Below, in pieces: positions 1-7,776 of a stretch of DNA of 64,000 nt (positions are counted from its first letter, which is position 1; each line of letters opens with the position of its first letter). Origin of the DNA: Desulfobulbus rhabdoformis (GTDB lineage Bacteria; Desulfobacterota; Desulfobulbia; Desulfobulbales; Desulfobulbaceae); NCBI RefSeq assembly GCF_016919065.1, contig NZ_JAFFQA010000006.1, positions 62,001 through 126,000 on the forward strand, in the 5' to 3' direction. The notes beneath the pieces were generated by a model. The model was not told the DNA's origin and searched no databases. It saw only the letters and a list, made by a program, of their open reading frames with translations. Both the position numbers and the translations under genes were made by a program.

Positions 1-336
1 AAGCTCAAAGAGTTGCACCGTCAATCCCCGGGTCTGCCAAGTGAAGAGTTTCAGCAACTCTGCGGGCAAGCTGGTTTCCGCTGCCCGCTTCTTGGGGATG
101 ACGGTGGATGCCTGCTCTTTGCCTTTCGCCCTCTTCGTTGTCGTCTTTTCTCTCTCCGTCAAGACTCGCAGATGGATCTGTCTGTACAGGAAGGTCTTCG
201 GCGACTCTCAAAAAACGCCTACCTCACCTTGGCGGGGATTTTCCCCCCTGGCGGAAATTTAGATTTTTCCAGCGTGGATACCATGTCCGGTAAATTTGTT
301 CAGGTCTACTACCAGGCGATGATGCATAAACGCTGA
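1..336 (+). CDS. YkgJ-like cysteine-cluster protein, C-terminal part
   Basis: The reading frame is open from the first base, so the gene begins before the window and only about 111 C-terminal residues are visible. The segment with CPLL, a GDDGGC turn and RPLRCRLF matches the second half of the YkgJ/UPF0153 zinc- or iron-chelating cysteine cluster, where C-P-hydrophobic and RPxxCR motifs recur. The first cysteines of the cluster would lie upstream. No function beyond metal binding is known for most of the family, and substrate and partners cannot be judged here. The stop is followed by about 500 bases of regulatory DNA for the next cassette. Confidence 0.6.
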   Translation, partial: KLKELHRQSPGLPSEEFQQLCGQAGFRCPLLGDDGGCLLFAFRPLRCRLFSLRQDSQMDLSVQEGLRRLSKNAYLTLAGIFPPGGNLDFSSVDTMSGKFVQVYYQAMMHKR

Positions 337-475
337 AAAGAATTTTTTCCCCTCCTTTAGTCGTGAAATATACTTTTCACTGCACCACATTGTAGGAATA
401 GGCGGTTTAGCCTTTTCCTGCTGCACTCCCTGTTTTTTCATAGCACCATTTAGAATTATTCAAGCACCCTGCAAA

Positions 476-507
476 CTATTTGTTTCAGTGCAACTCTATT
501 GTTGCAC
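476..507 (+). promoter_or_regulatory. Palindromic activator-type box, copy 1
   Basis: A perfect 7-base inverted repeat, GTGCAAC-N6-GTTGCAC (488-507), is preceded by CTATTTGTTTCA. The 19 bases from 476 to 494 recur exactly at 3271-3289 in front of the second cassette. The centre lies about 133 bases upstream of the -24 GG, a normal distance for an upstream activating sequence of a sigma-54 enhancer-binding protein. The protein that binds it is not known. The half-site and spacing resemble, but do not equal, NtrC sites (TGCACC-N5-GGTGCA). Confidence 0.7.
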
Positions 508-628
508 CAAAAATCCAGGTTAAATAAGGAGTTTTACCTTTTTATATTCTGGTTATTTGAAAAGCAAATTTGGAGAAACCGTCGCAGGCAATAGAGTTAG
601 GCTGCGTAGCAGTGTAAAATTAAATCAA

Positions 629-645
629 TTGGCATGAACTCTGCT
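629..645 (+). promoter_or_regulatory. Sigma-54 (-24/-12) promoter, cassette 1
   Basis: TTGGCAT followed by CTGCT places GG and GC exactly ten bases apart, the signature of RpoN promoters (TGGCAC-N5-TTGC). Transcription would begin near 656, giving a leader of about 180 nt before the receiver gene at 839. The same element (TGGCAT, six bases, TGCTA) occurs before cassette 2. Confidence 0.7.
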
Positions 646-739
646 ATAACGGAATTGAATGAACTCAGGTTGGGAATAGAATATTGCATGACTTTATGAT
701 CTTCTCGATGCTTTTACTGAAACTTCAGATGAGAGTCTT

Positions 740-760
740 ACACTTCTGCAACAGAAGTGT
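740..760 (+). other. Leader hairpin upstream of receiver gene
   Basis: ACACTTCTG-CAA-CAGAAGTGT forms a perfect 9-bp stem with a 3-nt loop inside the inferred sigma-54 transcript. A T-rich stretch (ATTTATATTTTT) follows a few bases later. It could be a weak attenuator or a stabilising stem. It is not conserved in the leader of cassette 2, so a role is uncertain. Confidence 0.35.
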
Positions 761-838
761 GGTAATTTATATTTTTGCTCAAAATTAAGCAAGTATCCTC
801 TGTATAGGCAATCCCGACCATAACAACGAGGTGGATAC

Positions 839-1207
839 ATGGCTGAGATTATTTCCTTGGATGACGTGCAAGACGCAACTACCCTCATCGGAAAAATACT
901 CACAAAGAAGGGGCATAGAGTTCATACCTTCACAGAAGGAACTGCCGCCATTACCTTTGCCCAAAAAAATCATGTAGATTTAGCTATTTTGGACGTAAAC
1001 CTCAAGGAGATGAGTGGCTTGAAAGTGCTTGCCGAACTCAAGAAAACCCACCCGCTGCTTCGAGCGATTATTCTGACAGGGTATCCAACGCTTGCAAGCG
1101 CACGTGAGGCTATCAAACTGCGCGTAGACGAATACTGTGTCAAACCCATTGATCGTTACGAGTTGGAATCGAAGGTTACAAGTATCCTTGAACAAACATT
1201 CCGATGA
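839..1207 (+). CDS. Stand-alone response regulator receiver (cassette 1)
   Basis: A 122-residue single receiver domain with no output domain. The acidic pair is D8-D9, the phospho-acceptor is D52 (LAILDVNL), the conserved Thr is T80 (IILTGYP) and the Lys is K102 (VKPID), so the switch residues are complete. GAGGTGG at 828-834 precedes the ATG. It is followed after about 200 bases by a TauE/SafE permease gene and lies behind a sigma-54 promoter. A paralogue with the same arrangement sits at 3878. A lone receiver can act in a phosphorelay or bind a partner protein directly. Its kinase is not in the cassette. Relative to its paralogue it has RVDEY where the usual GADEY occurs. Confidence 0.9.
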   Translation: MAEIISLDDVQDATTLIGKILTKKGHRVHTFTEGTAAITFAQKNHVDLAILDVNLKEMSGLKVLAELKKTHPLLRAIILTGYPTLASAREAIKLRVDEYCVKPIDRYELESKVTSILEQTFR

Positions 1208-1413
1208 TGCATTGCAAAAAGAACGCGCTGTTTCGTTTTAAAAAATTTAAAACCATTGGTTTTTCAACAAGTTATTTAAAAGGTACATCTGATTTTCCCT
1301 TTTCCTGTAAGGATAAACAACAAACACTTCGAGGAGGTATACCCCGAAGCAAAGGTTGTGCAACAAGGTGCTCTTAAGGGTGTCTCTAAAAATTATACTG
1401 AAGGAGAAAATAC

Positions 1414-3105
1414 ATGAAAAAAGTAGCCGTATTAGTCTCCGTGGTGCTTTCCACGGTTTTACTGTTTACCTCACATTCGCAGGCTGCTGATGCCAAACTG
1501 GCGAATACTCAGGTCAAGGCTGGGAGCCCGATAACTGTCAGTGGTACCATACCCCCCGGAAAAGAACTGTATGTGACTGTGGCTTCGGAAAAGATGTTTG
1601 CGCCCAAAGATGCCCCCGGTCCTAAAGAGCAGTCTCGCCTGACCAATGGCAAAAACGGTAAAGATGCCTTTGGTGATACCGAGATACCTCCGAGTTATTA
1701 CGTGGTCACTACCGCTCCTGAAACTCTGGCGGCTCCCCAGGAGGTATGGAAAGGACAGACTAAAGGTATTTTCGCCTTTCCCCCGTTTAAATACCGCGTC
1801 ATGGTGAACAAAATTCTCCCCTGGGAGGAGATTAATCCCGCCTTAATCTCCATGTTGGGACCGGTCTCTACTGAAAATCAGTGGGAATTTGTAACCTTTA
1901 CCCATGAGAAAAAGTTTGGAGTCAACACTGTCTCAAAGGAACCTGGCAAAGGTGGTGGAAATGCGCGCATGATCATGTCGGATTACAACACCACCCCGGA
2001 GCTATGGAATGAAGGAGTTGAGGTACAGCTCGATAAGGCCAGTGGTAAATTTTCCGTGACCATGACGCCCTATAAAAATCTGGCTCCGGATACCAAACTC
2101 GCTGTCTATGTAAACGGTGACAAGGTAGATAGCGTCACCATAGAAAAATCCGGTTTTTTCTTCGCTACCGGCAATGTCTACATGAACCCGTTGGTTGTTT
2201 TTGGTGGCGCTTTCGTTATCGGAGTACTTTTTGTTATTATGGGTGCCGCTGGTGGCCTGTTCACCGCAGCGTTCCAGATCACCGTTGTCGGCACCAAAGG
2301 TCCGATTGGTATTAATGCAGGCAACACCATCAAACCGACCAACCTTTTTCTGACGATGTGCTCACCGATCACAGGGCTCATGACTTTTATCAAAGAAAAA
2401 CGGTTTGCCTACCCTGTAGCCATTCCCTTCGCCATTGGTATTGTGGCAGGTGCCTTTTTCATCGGACCGCCACTGTCAGCAAAATATCTTAACCTGGCAG
2501 CCTTTAAATTTTATCTGGGAATTATCTGTCTGGTTATTGGTGTTAAACTCTTTACCGAATCCTTGCCTAGCGCCATTGCCAAGAAAAAGGCCATGCAGGC
2601 TATCGTCAAAAAATTCAACGCTGCAGTCAAAGAGGCAAAGGAGTCAGGAAAGGCCATGGAAATGGGAAAAGTTGAATTTGAAAAATTCAACTTCCTTAAA
2701 TTTAATATTTCTTTCTGGGGTGAGACCTTTGTAGCCCGTCCGCTGATGATGCTTGTCGGTGGAGTACTTATGGGGATTATCGCCTCTGCATTTGGTGTTG
2801 GTGGTGGTTTCATGTTTATGCCTTTTATGACCACCTTGGTCGGTTATCCGATGTATCTTGCAGTCCCTATCGGTCTGGCTGGCGCCTGGGCAACCTCTAT
2901 TGGAGCTGTGACAAAATACACCATGCTTGGATATCAGCCTGACTGGATTATGGCAGCCTTAATTGCCGCCGGTGCAATGCTTGGTGGAATTGTTGGACCA
3001 AAAATCCAAAAAATGTTGCCAGAAATTTTCTTGAAGAGAATGTTGGCATTTGCCTTAATTTTAACCTGCCTCAAATACGCTGACCTGCTCTGGTTTCTTC
3101 GTTAG
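1414..3105 (+). CDS. TauE/SafE family permease with periplasmic N-domain (copy 1)
   Basis: 563 residues. An N-terminal signal or anchor (MKK...HSQAADA) is followed by an extracytoplasmic domain of about 210 residues. From about residue 250 there is a polytopic membrane region with the glycine motif AFGVGGGFMFMP typical of TauE/SafE (DUF81) permeases. A charged cytoplasmic loop rich in Lys and Glu (about 390-430) separates the two membrane halves. The family exports sulfite, sulfoacetate and other small anions. In a sulfur-cycling anaerobe a sulfur oxyanion is a reasonable substrate, but that is inference. GGAG stands before the ATG. Copy 2 at 4397 is almost identical from residue about 240 to the end, while the N-domain has drifted. 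Confidence 0.85.
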   Translation: MKKVAVLVSVVLSTVLLFTSHSQAADAKLANTQVKAGSPITVSGTIPPGKELYVTVASEKMFAPKDAPGPKEQSRLTNGKNGKDAFGDTEIPPSYYVVTTAPETLAAPQEVWKGQTKGIFAFPPFKYRVMVNKILPWEEINPALISMLGPVSTENQWEFVTFTHEKKFGVNTVSKEPGKGGGNARMIMSDYNTTPELWNEGVEVQLDKASGKFSVTMTPYKNLAPDTKLAVYVNGDKVDSVTIEKSGFFFATGNVYMNPLVVFGGAFVIGVLFVIMGAAGGLFTAAFQITVVGTKGPIGINAGNTIKPTNLFLTMCSPITGLMTFIKEKRFAYPVAIPFAIGIVAGAFFIGPPLSAKYLNLAAFKFYLGIICLVIGVKLFTESLPSAIAKKKAMQAIVKKFNAAVKEAKESGKAMEMGKVEFEKFNFLKFNISFWGETFVARPLMMLVGGVLMGIIASAFGVGGGFMFMPFMTTLVGYPMYLAVPIGLAGAWATSIGAVTKYTMLGYQPDWIMAALIAAGAMLGGIVGPKIQKMLPEIFLKRMLAFALILTCLKYADLLWFLR

Positions 3106-3132
3106 AAAAAAAGCGTATTACCTTCTCAGCAA

Positions 3133-3164
3133 GGGGATAACTGTCACATGGTTATCCCCTTTTT
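3133..3164 (+). terminator. Rho-independent terminator after permease copy 1
   Basis: GGGGATAAC, a 9-base loop, GTTATCCCC and then TTTTT. The stem is perfect and starts 28 bases after the stop, so cassette 1 is its own transcription unit. Confidence 0.85.
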
Positions 3165-3270
3165 GCTCGTTCCACTCCTTCTCCTCTCCCCTTACCTGTA
3201 CGGAAGTAGTCGGTTAAGTCCTCACTCCACTCCAAAAACTCATTCGTAAAACCGATCTAAAAAGCGCAAT

Positions 3271-3302
3271 CTATTTGTTTCAGTGCAACCAAAATGTTGC
3301 AC
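3271..3302 (+). promoter_or_regulatory. Palindromic activator-type box, copy 2
   Basis: CTATTTGTTTCA followed by GTGCAAC-N6-GTTGCAC (3283-3302). The first 19 bases are identical to 476-494, and the six-base centre differs (CAAAAT against TCTATT), which marks the arms as the conserved part. It lies about 350 bases upstream of the -24 element, farther than in cassette 1 but still within enhancer range. Confidence 0.7.
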
Positions 3303-3645
3303 TTAAGTACTTTCGTTTGGAGTTCCATTTACCTTGTCCAAACCTGACGTAACTGCCCCCTGAATCCGTGACGGCGAGCAGGCTCTGAACAAGGTATCCC
3401 ATTAATAAAACAAAGATTTTTAAACTAATTCATTTGTTGTTCAGTTTCACCCGCCGCCCCTTGAGACATTCATCCGCGCTCCACCGTCATCGTTCGTAAC
3501 AGGCCGATAAAGTGTGCTTTAATCGGCATACCACAAAATGGGATGCTGACACTCCGATGCATGCTCACGGATTCAGGTCTCAGTCAAAGGCAATACACTC
3601 CGAATTACAGCGGGATACTCGTTTAAATATAAAAAATAATTAAAC

Positions 3646-3662
3646 CTGGCATCAGGCCTGCT
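3646..3662 (+). promoter_or_regulatory. Sigma-54 (-24/-12) promoter, cassette 2
   Basis: CTGGCATCAGGCCTGCT has GG and GC ten bases apart, as RpoN promoters require. The flanks TGGCAT and TGCTA are the same as in cassette 1 although the centre differs. The leader to the receiver start at 3878 would be about 205 nt. Confidence 0.7.
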
Positions 3663-3877
3663 AATACAAGGGGCAGTTGATCAATGAATCAATGATATCT
3701 TCACGTGTGACATGATTTAACCGATTGACTTTAAGTGATTTTATAGGGGATGCCCGAAGAAAAGCCCTCATTCACTCTGCAGTAAAAGCGTTGCAATGTG
3801 AAGGGCGGGCAAACTCGCAAGACAGGGTGATGCAGGTTGGTCATCCACCACCATCCCCAAAATGCTCAGGAGTACAC

Positions 3878-4246
3878 ATGGCTGAAATTCTCTCATTGGA
3901 TGACGTTGAAGATGCGACGGTCCTTATCGCCAAAATTTTGAAGAAAAAAGGGCACAATGTCCACACTTTTACTGAGGAAGATGAGGCCATCAATTTTGCC
4001 CAAAATACTCCCATAGATTTGGCAATATTGGATATCAAGCTCAAAAAAATGAGTGGCATTGAAGTGTTGGCAATTCTCAAGGAAAATAATCCAGCCTTGC
4101 GGGCCATCATCCTCACTGGCTACCCAACCATTGAAACCGCACGTGAGGCTATCAGTCTGGGGGCTGACGAATACTGCGTCAAACCCATAGATCGTGATGA
4201 GCTTGAATCTAAAGTGAATAGTGTTTTAGAACAGGAACAGGGATAA
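3878..4246 (+). CDS. Stand-alone response regulator receiver (cassette 2)
   Basis: 122-residue receiver-only protein, paralogue of the gene at 839. D8-D9, phospho-acceptor D52 (LAILDIKL), T80 (IILTGYP) and K102 (VKPID) are all present. The start is chosen because AGGAG at 3868-3872 precedes it and the protein aligns end to end with copy 1; a longer open frame upstream has neither. It is followed by permease copy 2 after about 150 bases. It probably relays a phosphorylation signal to, or binds, a partner linked to the permease. No DNA-binding part is present. Confidence 0.9.
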   Translation: MAEILSLDDVEDATVLIAKILKKKGHNVHTFTEEDEAINFAQNTPIDLAILDIKLKKMSGIEVLAILKENNPALRAIILTGYPTIETAREAISLGADEYCVKPIDRDELESKVNSVLEQEQG

Positions 4247-4396
4247 TAGCTTGTTTCTTAAAGGAATTTTTTTGATTTGCCCATTTTTGTTTACCTGAAA
4301 AATTCCGGACAAGGAGGAGGTCTCGTATAGGTTGAGCTTGCATGATAAGAATTTTTGTAGCGTGATCATTCATTTTAAGTTGGAAGGAGAAATTGC

Positions 4397-6088
4397 ATGA
4401 AAAAAGTAACTGGTCTGGTCGCTGCGGTCCTCTCCGCAGTGTTCCTCTTTACTTCAAATTCTCAGGCTGCCGATGCCAAACTTGGGAGCACCCAGGTAAA
4501 GGCTGGCACCCCGATTACCGTTTCCGGTACCATTGAGCCCGGTCAGGAGCTGTACGTTACCGTTGCATCTGAGAAGATGTTTGCTCCTCAAGATGCCCCC
4601 GGCCCCAAAGAAAAATCTCGTTTGACCAACGGCAAAAATGGCAAAAACGCCTTTGGCGACACTGAAATCCCTGCCAGCTTTTATGTTGTAACCAGCGCCC
4701 CTGAGACTCTGGCCGCACCGAAAGAGGTATGGAAAGGACAAACCAAGGGGCTGTTTGCCTTCCCGCCTTTTAAATACCGGGTTATGGTCAACAAAATCCT
4801 GTCCTGGGAAAAAATTGATCCTTCCCTGATTCCTATGTTGGGTCCGGTTTCCACAGAGGCACAGTGGAAGTTTGTAACTTTTACCCATGAGAAAAAGTTC
4901 GGTATCAACACCGTTTCTAAAGAGCCTGGTAAAGGGGGCGGCAATGCTCGTATGATCATGTCCGACTACACCACCACCCAGGAGCGCTGGAACGAAGGTG
5001 TCGCAGTAGAGCTTGATAAGGCAACCGGTAAATTCTCGGTTTCCATGACCCCATACAAGAATCTTGCTCCTGAGACCAAACTGGCCGTCTATGTAAACGG
5101 CGACAAGGTCGACACCGTAACCATCGAGAAATCCGGTTTCTTCTTTGCTACCGGTAACGTCTACATGAACCCGCTGGTTGTCTTTGGTGGCGCCTTCATC
5201 ATCGGTATGCTTTTTGTCATCATGGGGGCTGCCGGTGGTCTTTTCACGGCGGCATTCCAAATCACCGTTGTTGGAACCAAAGGCCCGATCGGTATCAATG
5301 CCGGTAACACCATTAAACCGACCAACCTCTTTCTCACCATGTGTTCCCCGATCACCGGTCTGATGACCTTCGTGAAAGAGAAACGTTTTGCCTACCCGGT
5401 TGCGATTCCTTTTGCCATTGGTATTGTTGCGGGTGCTTTCTTTATTGGACCGCCCCTGTCGGCCAAATACCTCAACCTGGCTGCATTTAAATTCTACCTG
5501 GGTATCATCTGTCTGGTTATCGGTATCAAACTGTTCACCGAGTCCCTGCCCAGTGCAATTGCCAAGAAAAAAGCCATGCAGGCCATCGTTAAGAAATTTA
5601 ACGCAGCTGTTAAAGAGGCCAAAGAGTCTGGTAAGGCTATGGAAATGGGGAAGGTTGAATTCGAAAAATTCAATTTCCTTAAATTTAACATTTCCTTCTG
5701 GGGGGAGACCTTTGTTGCCCGTCCGTTGATGATGCTTGTAGGTGGTGTGCTTATGGGGATCATTGCTTCCGCCTTTGGCGTTGGTGGTGGTTTCATGTTC
5801 ATGCCCTTCATGACCACCCTGGTTGGCTACCCCATGTATCTGGCCGTTCCGATCGCTCTTGCCGGTACCTTTGCCACCTCCATTGGTGCGGTTGCCAAGT
5901 ACACCATGCTTGGCTATCAACCTGACTGGGTTATGGCTGCACTGATCGCTGCCGGTGCTATGCTTGGTGGTATCGTTGGACCGAAAATTCAGAAAATGCT
6001 GCCGGAGATCTTTCTCAAGAGAATGCTGGCACTAGCCCTGATCCTGACCTGCCTCAAATATGCAGATTTGCTCTGGTTCCTCCGTTAA
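4397..6088 (+). CDS. TauE/SafE family permease with periplasmic N-domain (copy 2)
   Basis: 563 residues, the same length as copy 1, with the same signal region (NSQAADA), extracytoplasmic domain, two membrane halves and AFGVGGGFMFMP motif. The membrane half is nearly invariant between copies at the protein level, yet third codon positions differ widely. The duplication is therefore not recent, and selection has held the transporter part. Codons favour C- and T-ending forms (GGT, ACC, GTT, AAC), suggesting higher expression than copy 1. GGAGGAG-type ribosome sites precede the start. The substrate is not shown by sequence; a sulfur oxyanion or organosulfonate is the family-based guess. Confidence 0.85.
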   Translation: MKKVTGLVAAVLSAVFLFTSNSQAADAKLGSTQVKAGTPITVSGTIEPGQELYVTVASEKMFAPQDAPGPKEKSRLTNGKNGKNAFGDTEIPASFYVVTSAPETLAAPKEVWKGQTKGLFAFPPFKYRVMVNKILSWEKIDPSLIPMLGPVSTEAQWKFVTFTHEKKFGINTVSKEPGKGGGNARMIMSDYTTTQERWNEGVAVELDKATGKFSVSMTPYKNLAPETKLAVYVNGDKVDTVTIEKSGFFFATGNVYMNPLVVFGGAFIIGMLFVIMGAAGGLFTAAFQITVVGTKGPIGINAGNTIKPTNLFLTMCSPITGLMTFVKEKRFAYPVAIPFAIGIVAGAFFIGPPLSAKYLNLAAFKFYLGIICLVIGIKLFTESLPSAIAKKKAMQAIVKKFNAAVKEAKESGKAMEMGKVEFEKFNFLKFNISFWGETFVARPLMMLVGGVLMGIIASAFGVGGGFMFMPFMTTLVGYPMYLAVPIALAGTFATSIGAVAKYTMLGYQPDWVMAALIAAGAMLGGIVGPKIQKMLPEIFLKRMLALALILTCLKYADLLWFLR

Positions 6089-6115
6089 GATCAGAGAGTT
6101 CGCAGATGTATCTGT

Positions 6116-6149
6116 GGGGATGACCGGGAACGGTTGTCCCCATTTTTTT
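6116..6149 (+). terminator. Rho-independent terminator after permease copy 2
   Basis: GGGGATGACC, a GGGAAC loop, GGTTGTCCCC (two G-U pairs) and then an uninterrupted T run after CA. It closes cassette 2. Confidence 0.8.
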
Positions 6150-6250
6150 TGAACGGATCTATCGCACTTGAGCAGGAGCCCGCTTCCTGGTAATTTATCG
6201 GTCGAGACGATAGTTTTTTTACCCGTTTTCCCTTCTCATTCGAGTGACTC

Positions 6251-6844
6251 ATGGATCAATTAACCGAACTGCTTGATGTCATCTACCTCAATTACCTGAC
6301 GCCTCTTTTTGTGGGTACGGGGTATGTGCTTGAATTCTTATTGATCACACCTTTTCTCTCTATGCACCTGCCTCCGCTTGCCCATGTGATCCTGCTCGCA
6401 GGAGTTCTGGCCATGTTTTCGTTTAGTCTGCGTAGGTTACTTCGGGTTGAGCAAAAGGTTCGACAATTTAATACGGATTTTGCGGCGAAACGGGAAAAGC
6501 AACAGAATCTGCAACTCATTTCAGATAAACAGAGTCGCAGCGCTCTTTACCGGGTGACCGATGAAGAACTCAATGATGAGTATAATCGTTTCCTGGCTGG
6601 GCATTACGCCCGCTATGTCTCTATCTATCTCTTGCCGCTCTTTCTTATACTCGCCTGGCTCAATACCATTTTTACGCCCACCTTTCTTGAGCGGTATCAT
6701 GGTTCTCCATACCTGTGGCCACTGCCGATACAGAGTATGGGGGTTGGCGGATTGAACCTGACCTTTTGTTTCCTGGTGGCCTACATCGGTTGGCTCATTA
6801 TCGGTTTTCAGGGAAAGCGGCTTGTGGTGAAGGGAAAGAAATAA
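6251..6844 (+). CDS. Small polytopic membrane protein, possibly EMC3/TMCO1 (DUF106)-like
   Basis: 197 residues. Hydrophobic segments lie near 10-30, 40-60, 120-140 and 165-185. A basic and Gln-rich, probably coiled, cytoplasmic stretch (about 62-110, RVEQKVRQF to NDEYNRF) lies between the second and third. This layout is like the EMC3/TMCO1/DUF106 group of YidC-related insertases, but no diagnostic motif is decisive, so the name is tentative. It stands alone between the permease terminator and the convergent two-component genes. Confidence 0.5.
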   Translation: MDQLTELLDVIYLNYLTPLFVGTGYVLEFLLITPFLSMHLPPLAHVILLAGVLAMFSFSLRRLLRVEQKVRQFNTDFAAKREKQQNLQLISDKQSRSALYRVTDEELNDEYNRFLAGHYARYVSIYLLPLFLILAWLNTIFTPTFLERYHGSPYLWPLPIQSMGVGGLNLTFCFLVAYIGWLIIGFQGKRLVVKGKK

Positions 6845-6976
6845 TCCGGTCGTAACTACAGTGATTTATTCTGATAAAATTGACTTTCCAGGGGGCAGCA
6901 GAGAGGGGAACAGGTTTTTCAGTCTAGGTCAGGTAAATCGCGAGAGTCAACTATTGGGGAATGAGACACCGGATTT

Positions 6977-7657
6977 TCATGCTTGTTCATCCCGGGCCAT
7001 ATACCCAATCCCACGCACGGTAACAATCAGTTCACCTGACACGTCGTTTATCTTTTTTCGTAAATTTTTGATATGGACATCAATGTTATTGGACATAGTA
7101 AAGGGATCAAAGGCTTCTCCCCAAACATGTTCGGCCAGATTGAATCGGGAAATTGCTCGGTTACGATTGTACAGAAGAAATTCCAGCAAGGAAAACTCCT
7201 TGGGGGTGAGATTGATTGTCTCTCCACTCAGGGTGACGATATGGGTGTTGGTATCAAGACAGAGCTTACCAATTGAAAGCTGTAAGCTTGTTTGTTCGTG
7301 AGCTCGTCGCAGCAATGCCCGAATACGCGCCAACAGTTCTGCCATGGAAAAAGGTTTATGCAGATAATCATCTGCACCTAAATCCAGCCCCTTGACCCGA
7401 TCGGAAATATCGCCCTTTGCCGTTAACATCAATACCGGTACAGCCATTTTATCGCCACGTAGCTCTTCGAGAACGGTGAAACCGTCTTTTTCCGGAAGCA
7501 TGATATCAAGCACGATCAAATCGTAAGGATTGGTAAAAATCTTCTCCAGAGCCATTGTTCCAGATCCTGCAGTGTCAACGGCATACCGTTGTTTTATCAA
7601 TGATTTTGCAATCTGTTGGCAGAGTTCCGGTTCATCGTCAATAATCAGTATCCGCAT
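6977..7657 (-). CDS. OmpR-family response regulator (arn-linked)
   Basis: 226 residues. The receiver has acidic residues D7-D8, phospho-acceptor D51 (LIVLDIMLP) and Lys in HKPFS. The winged-helix output domain occupies about 125-222 with the usual LTPKEFSLLEFLL and the RGIGYM end. It is the last gene of the minus-strand block and follows the histidine kinase gene (7777-9159) by 119 bases. The pair lies directly downstream of the aminoarabinose genes, which suggests control of envelope functions. Its target is not shown by sequence. Confidence 0.92.
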   Translation of the reverse strand: MRILIIDDEPELCQQIAKSLIKQRYAVDTAGSGTMALEKIFTNPYDLIVLDIMLPEKDGFTVLEELRGDKMAVPVLMLTAKGDISDRVKGLDLGADDYLHKPFSMAELLARIRALLRRAHEQTSLQLSIGKLCLDTNTHIVTLSGETINLTPKEFSLLEFLLYNRNRAISRFNLAEHVWGEAFDPFTMSNNIDVHIKNLRKKINDVSGELIVTVRGIGYMARDEQA

Positions 7658-7776
7658 GTAGTTCTCTTTTTTTGTTGATAAAGAATGTCTGATTAGCAGG
7701 GTGTGTGAAAACGTATCAGCTCACCATCCTCCAAAAGCAGGAATAATCGGAGCATGATGCCTTGCCTGGGATTTGG

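Larger units (their letters stand above)
337..838. other. Intergenic region with sigma-54 control elements
   Basis: No convincing gene is seen in these 502 bases. The stretch holds a palindromic box (476-507), a -24/-12 promoter (629-645) and a leader hairpin (740-760), each listed separately. The DNA is AT-rich, and the frames on both strands are short and unlike any protein. Confidence 0.6.
3106..3877. other. Intergenic region between the two cassettes
   Basis: 772 bases with no supported gene. It holds the terminator of cassette 1 (3133-3164), the second palindromic box (3271-3302) and the second sigma-54 promoter (3646-3662). An upstream extension of the receiver frame to 3725 is open but lacks a ribosome site and resembles no receiver sequence. 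Confidence 0.6.

Noticed and set aside
1355..1364. GTTGTGCAAC before permease copy 1, resembling a half-site of the palindromic box
   Set aside because: Only one half-site matches and nothing equivalent precedes copy 2.
3725..3877. 51-codon upstream extension of the second receiver
   Set aside because: No ribosome site, no likeness to receivers, absent in the paralogue; AGGAG precedes the ATG at 3878.
4454..5920. 488-codon open frame on the minus strand
   Set aside because: It lies wholly antisense to permease copy 2, has a Gly/Asn/Thr/His-rich composition without domains, and mirrors the strong codon bias of the real gene.
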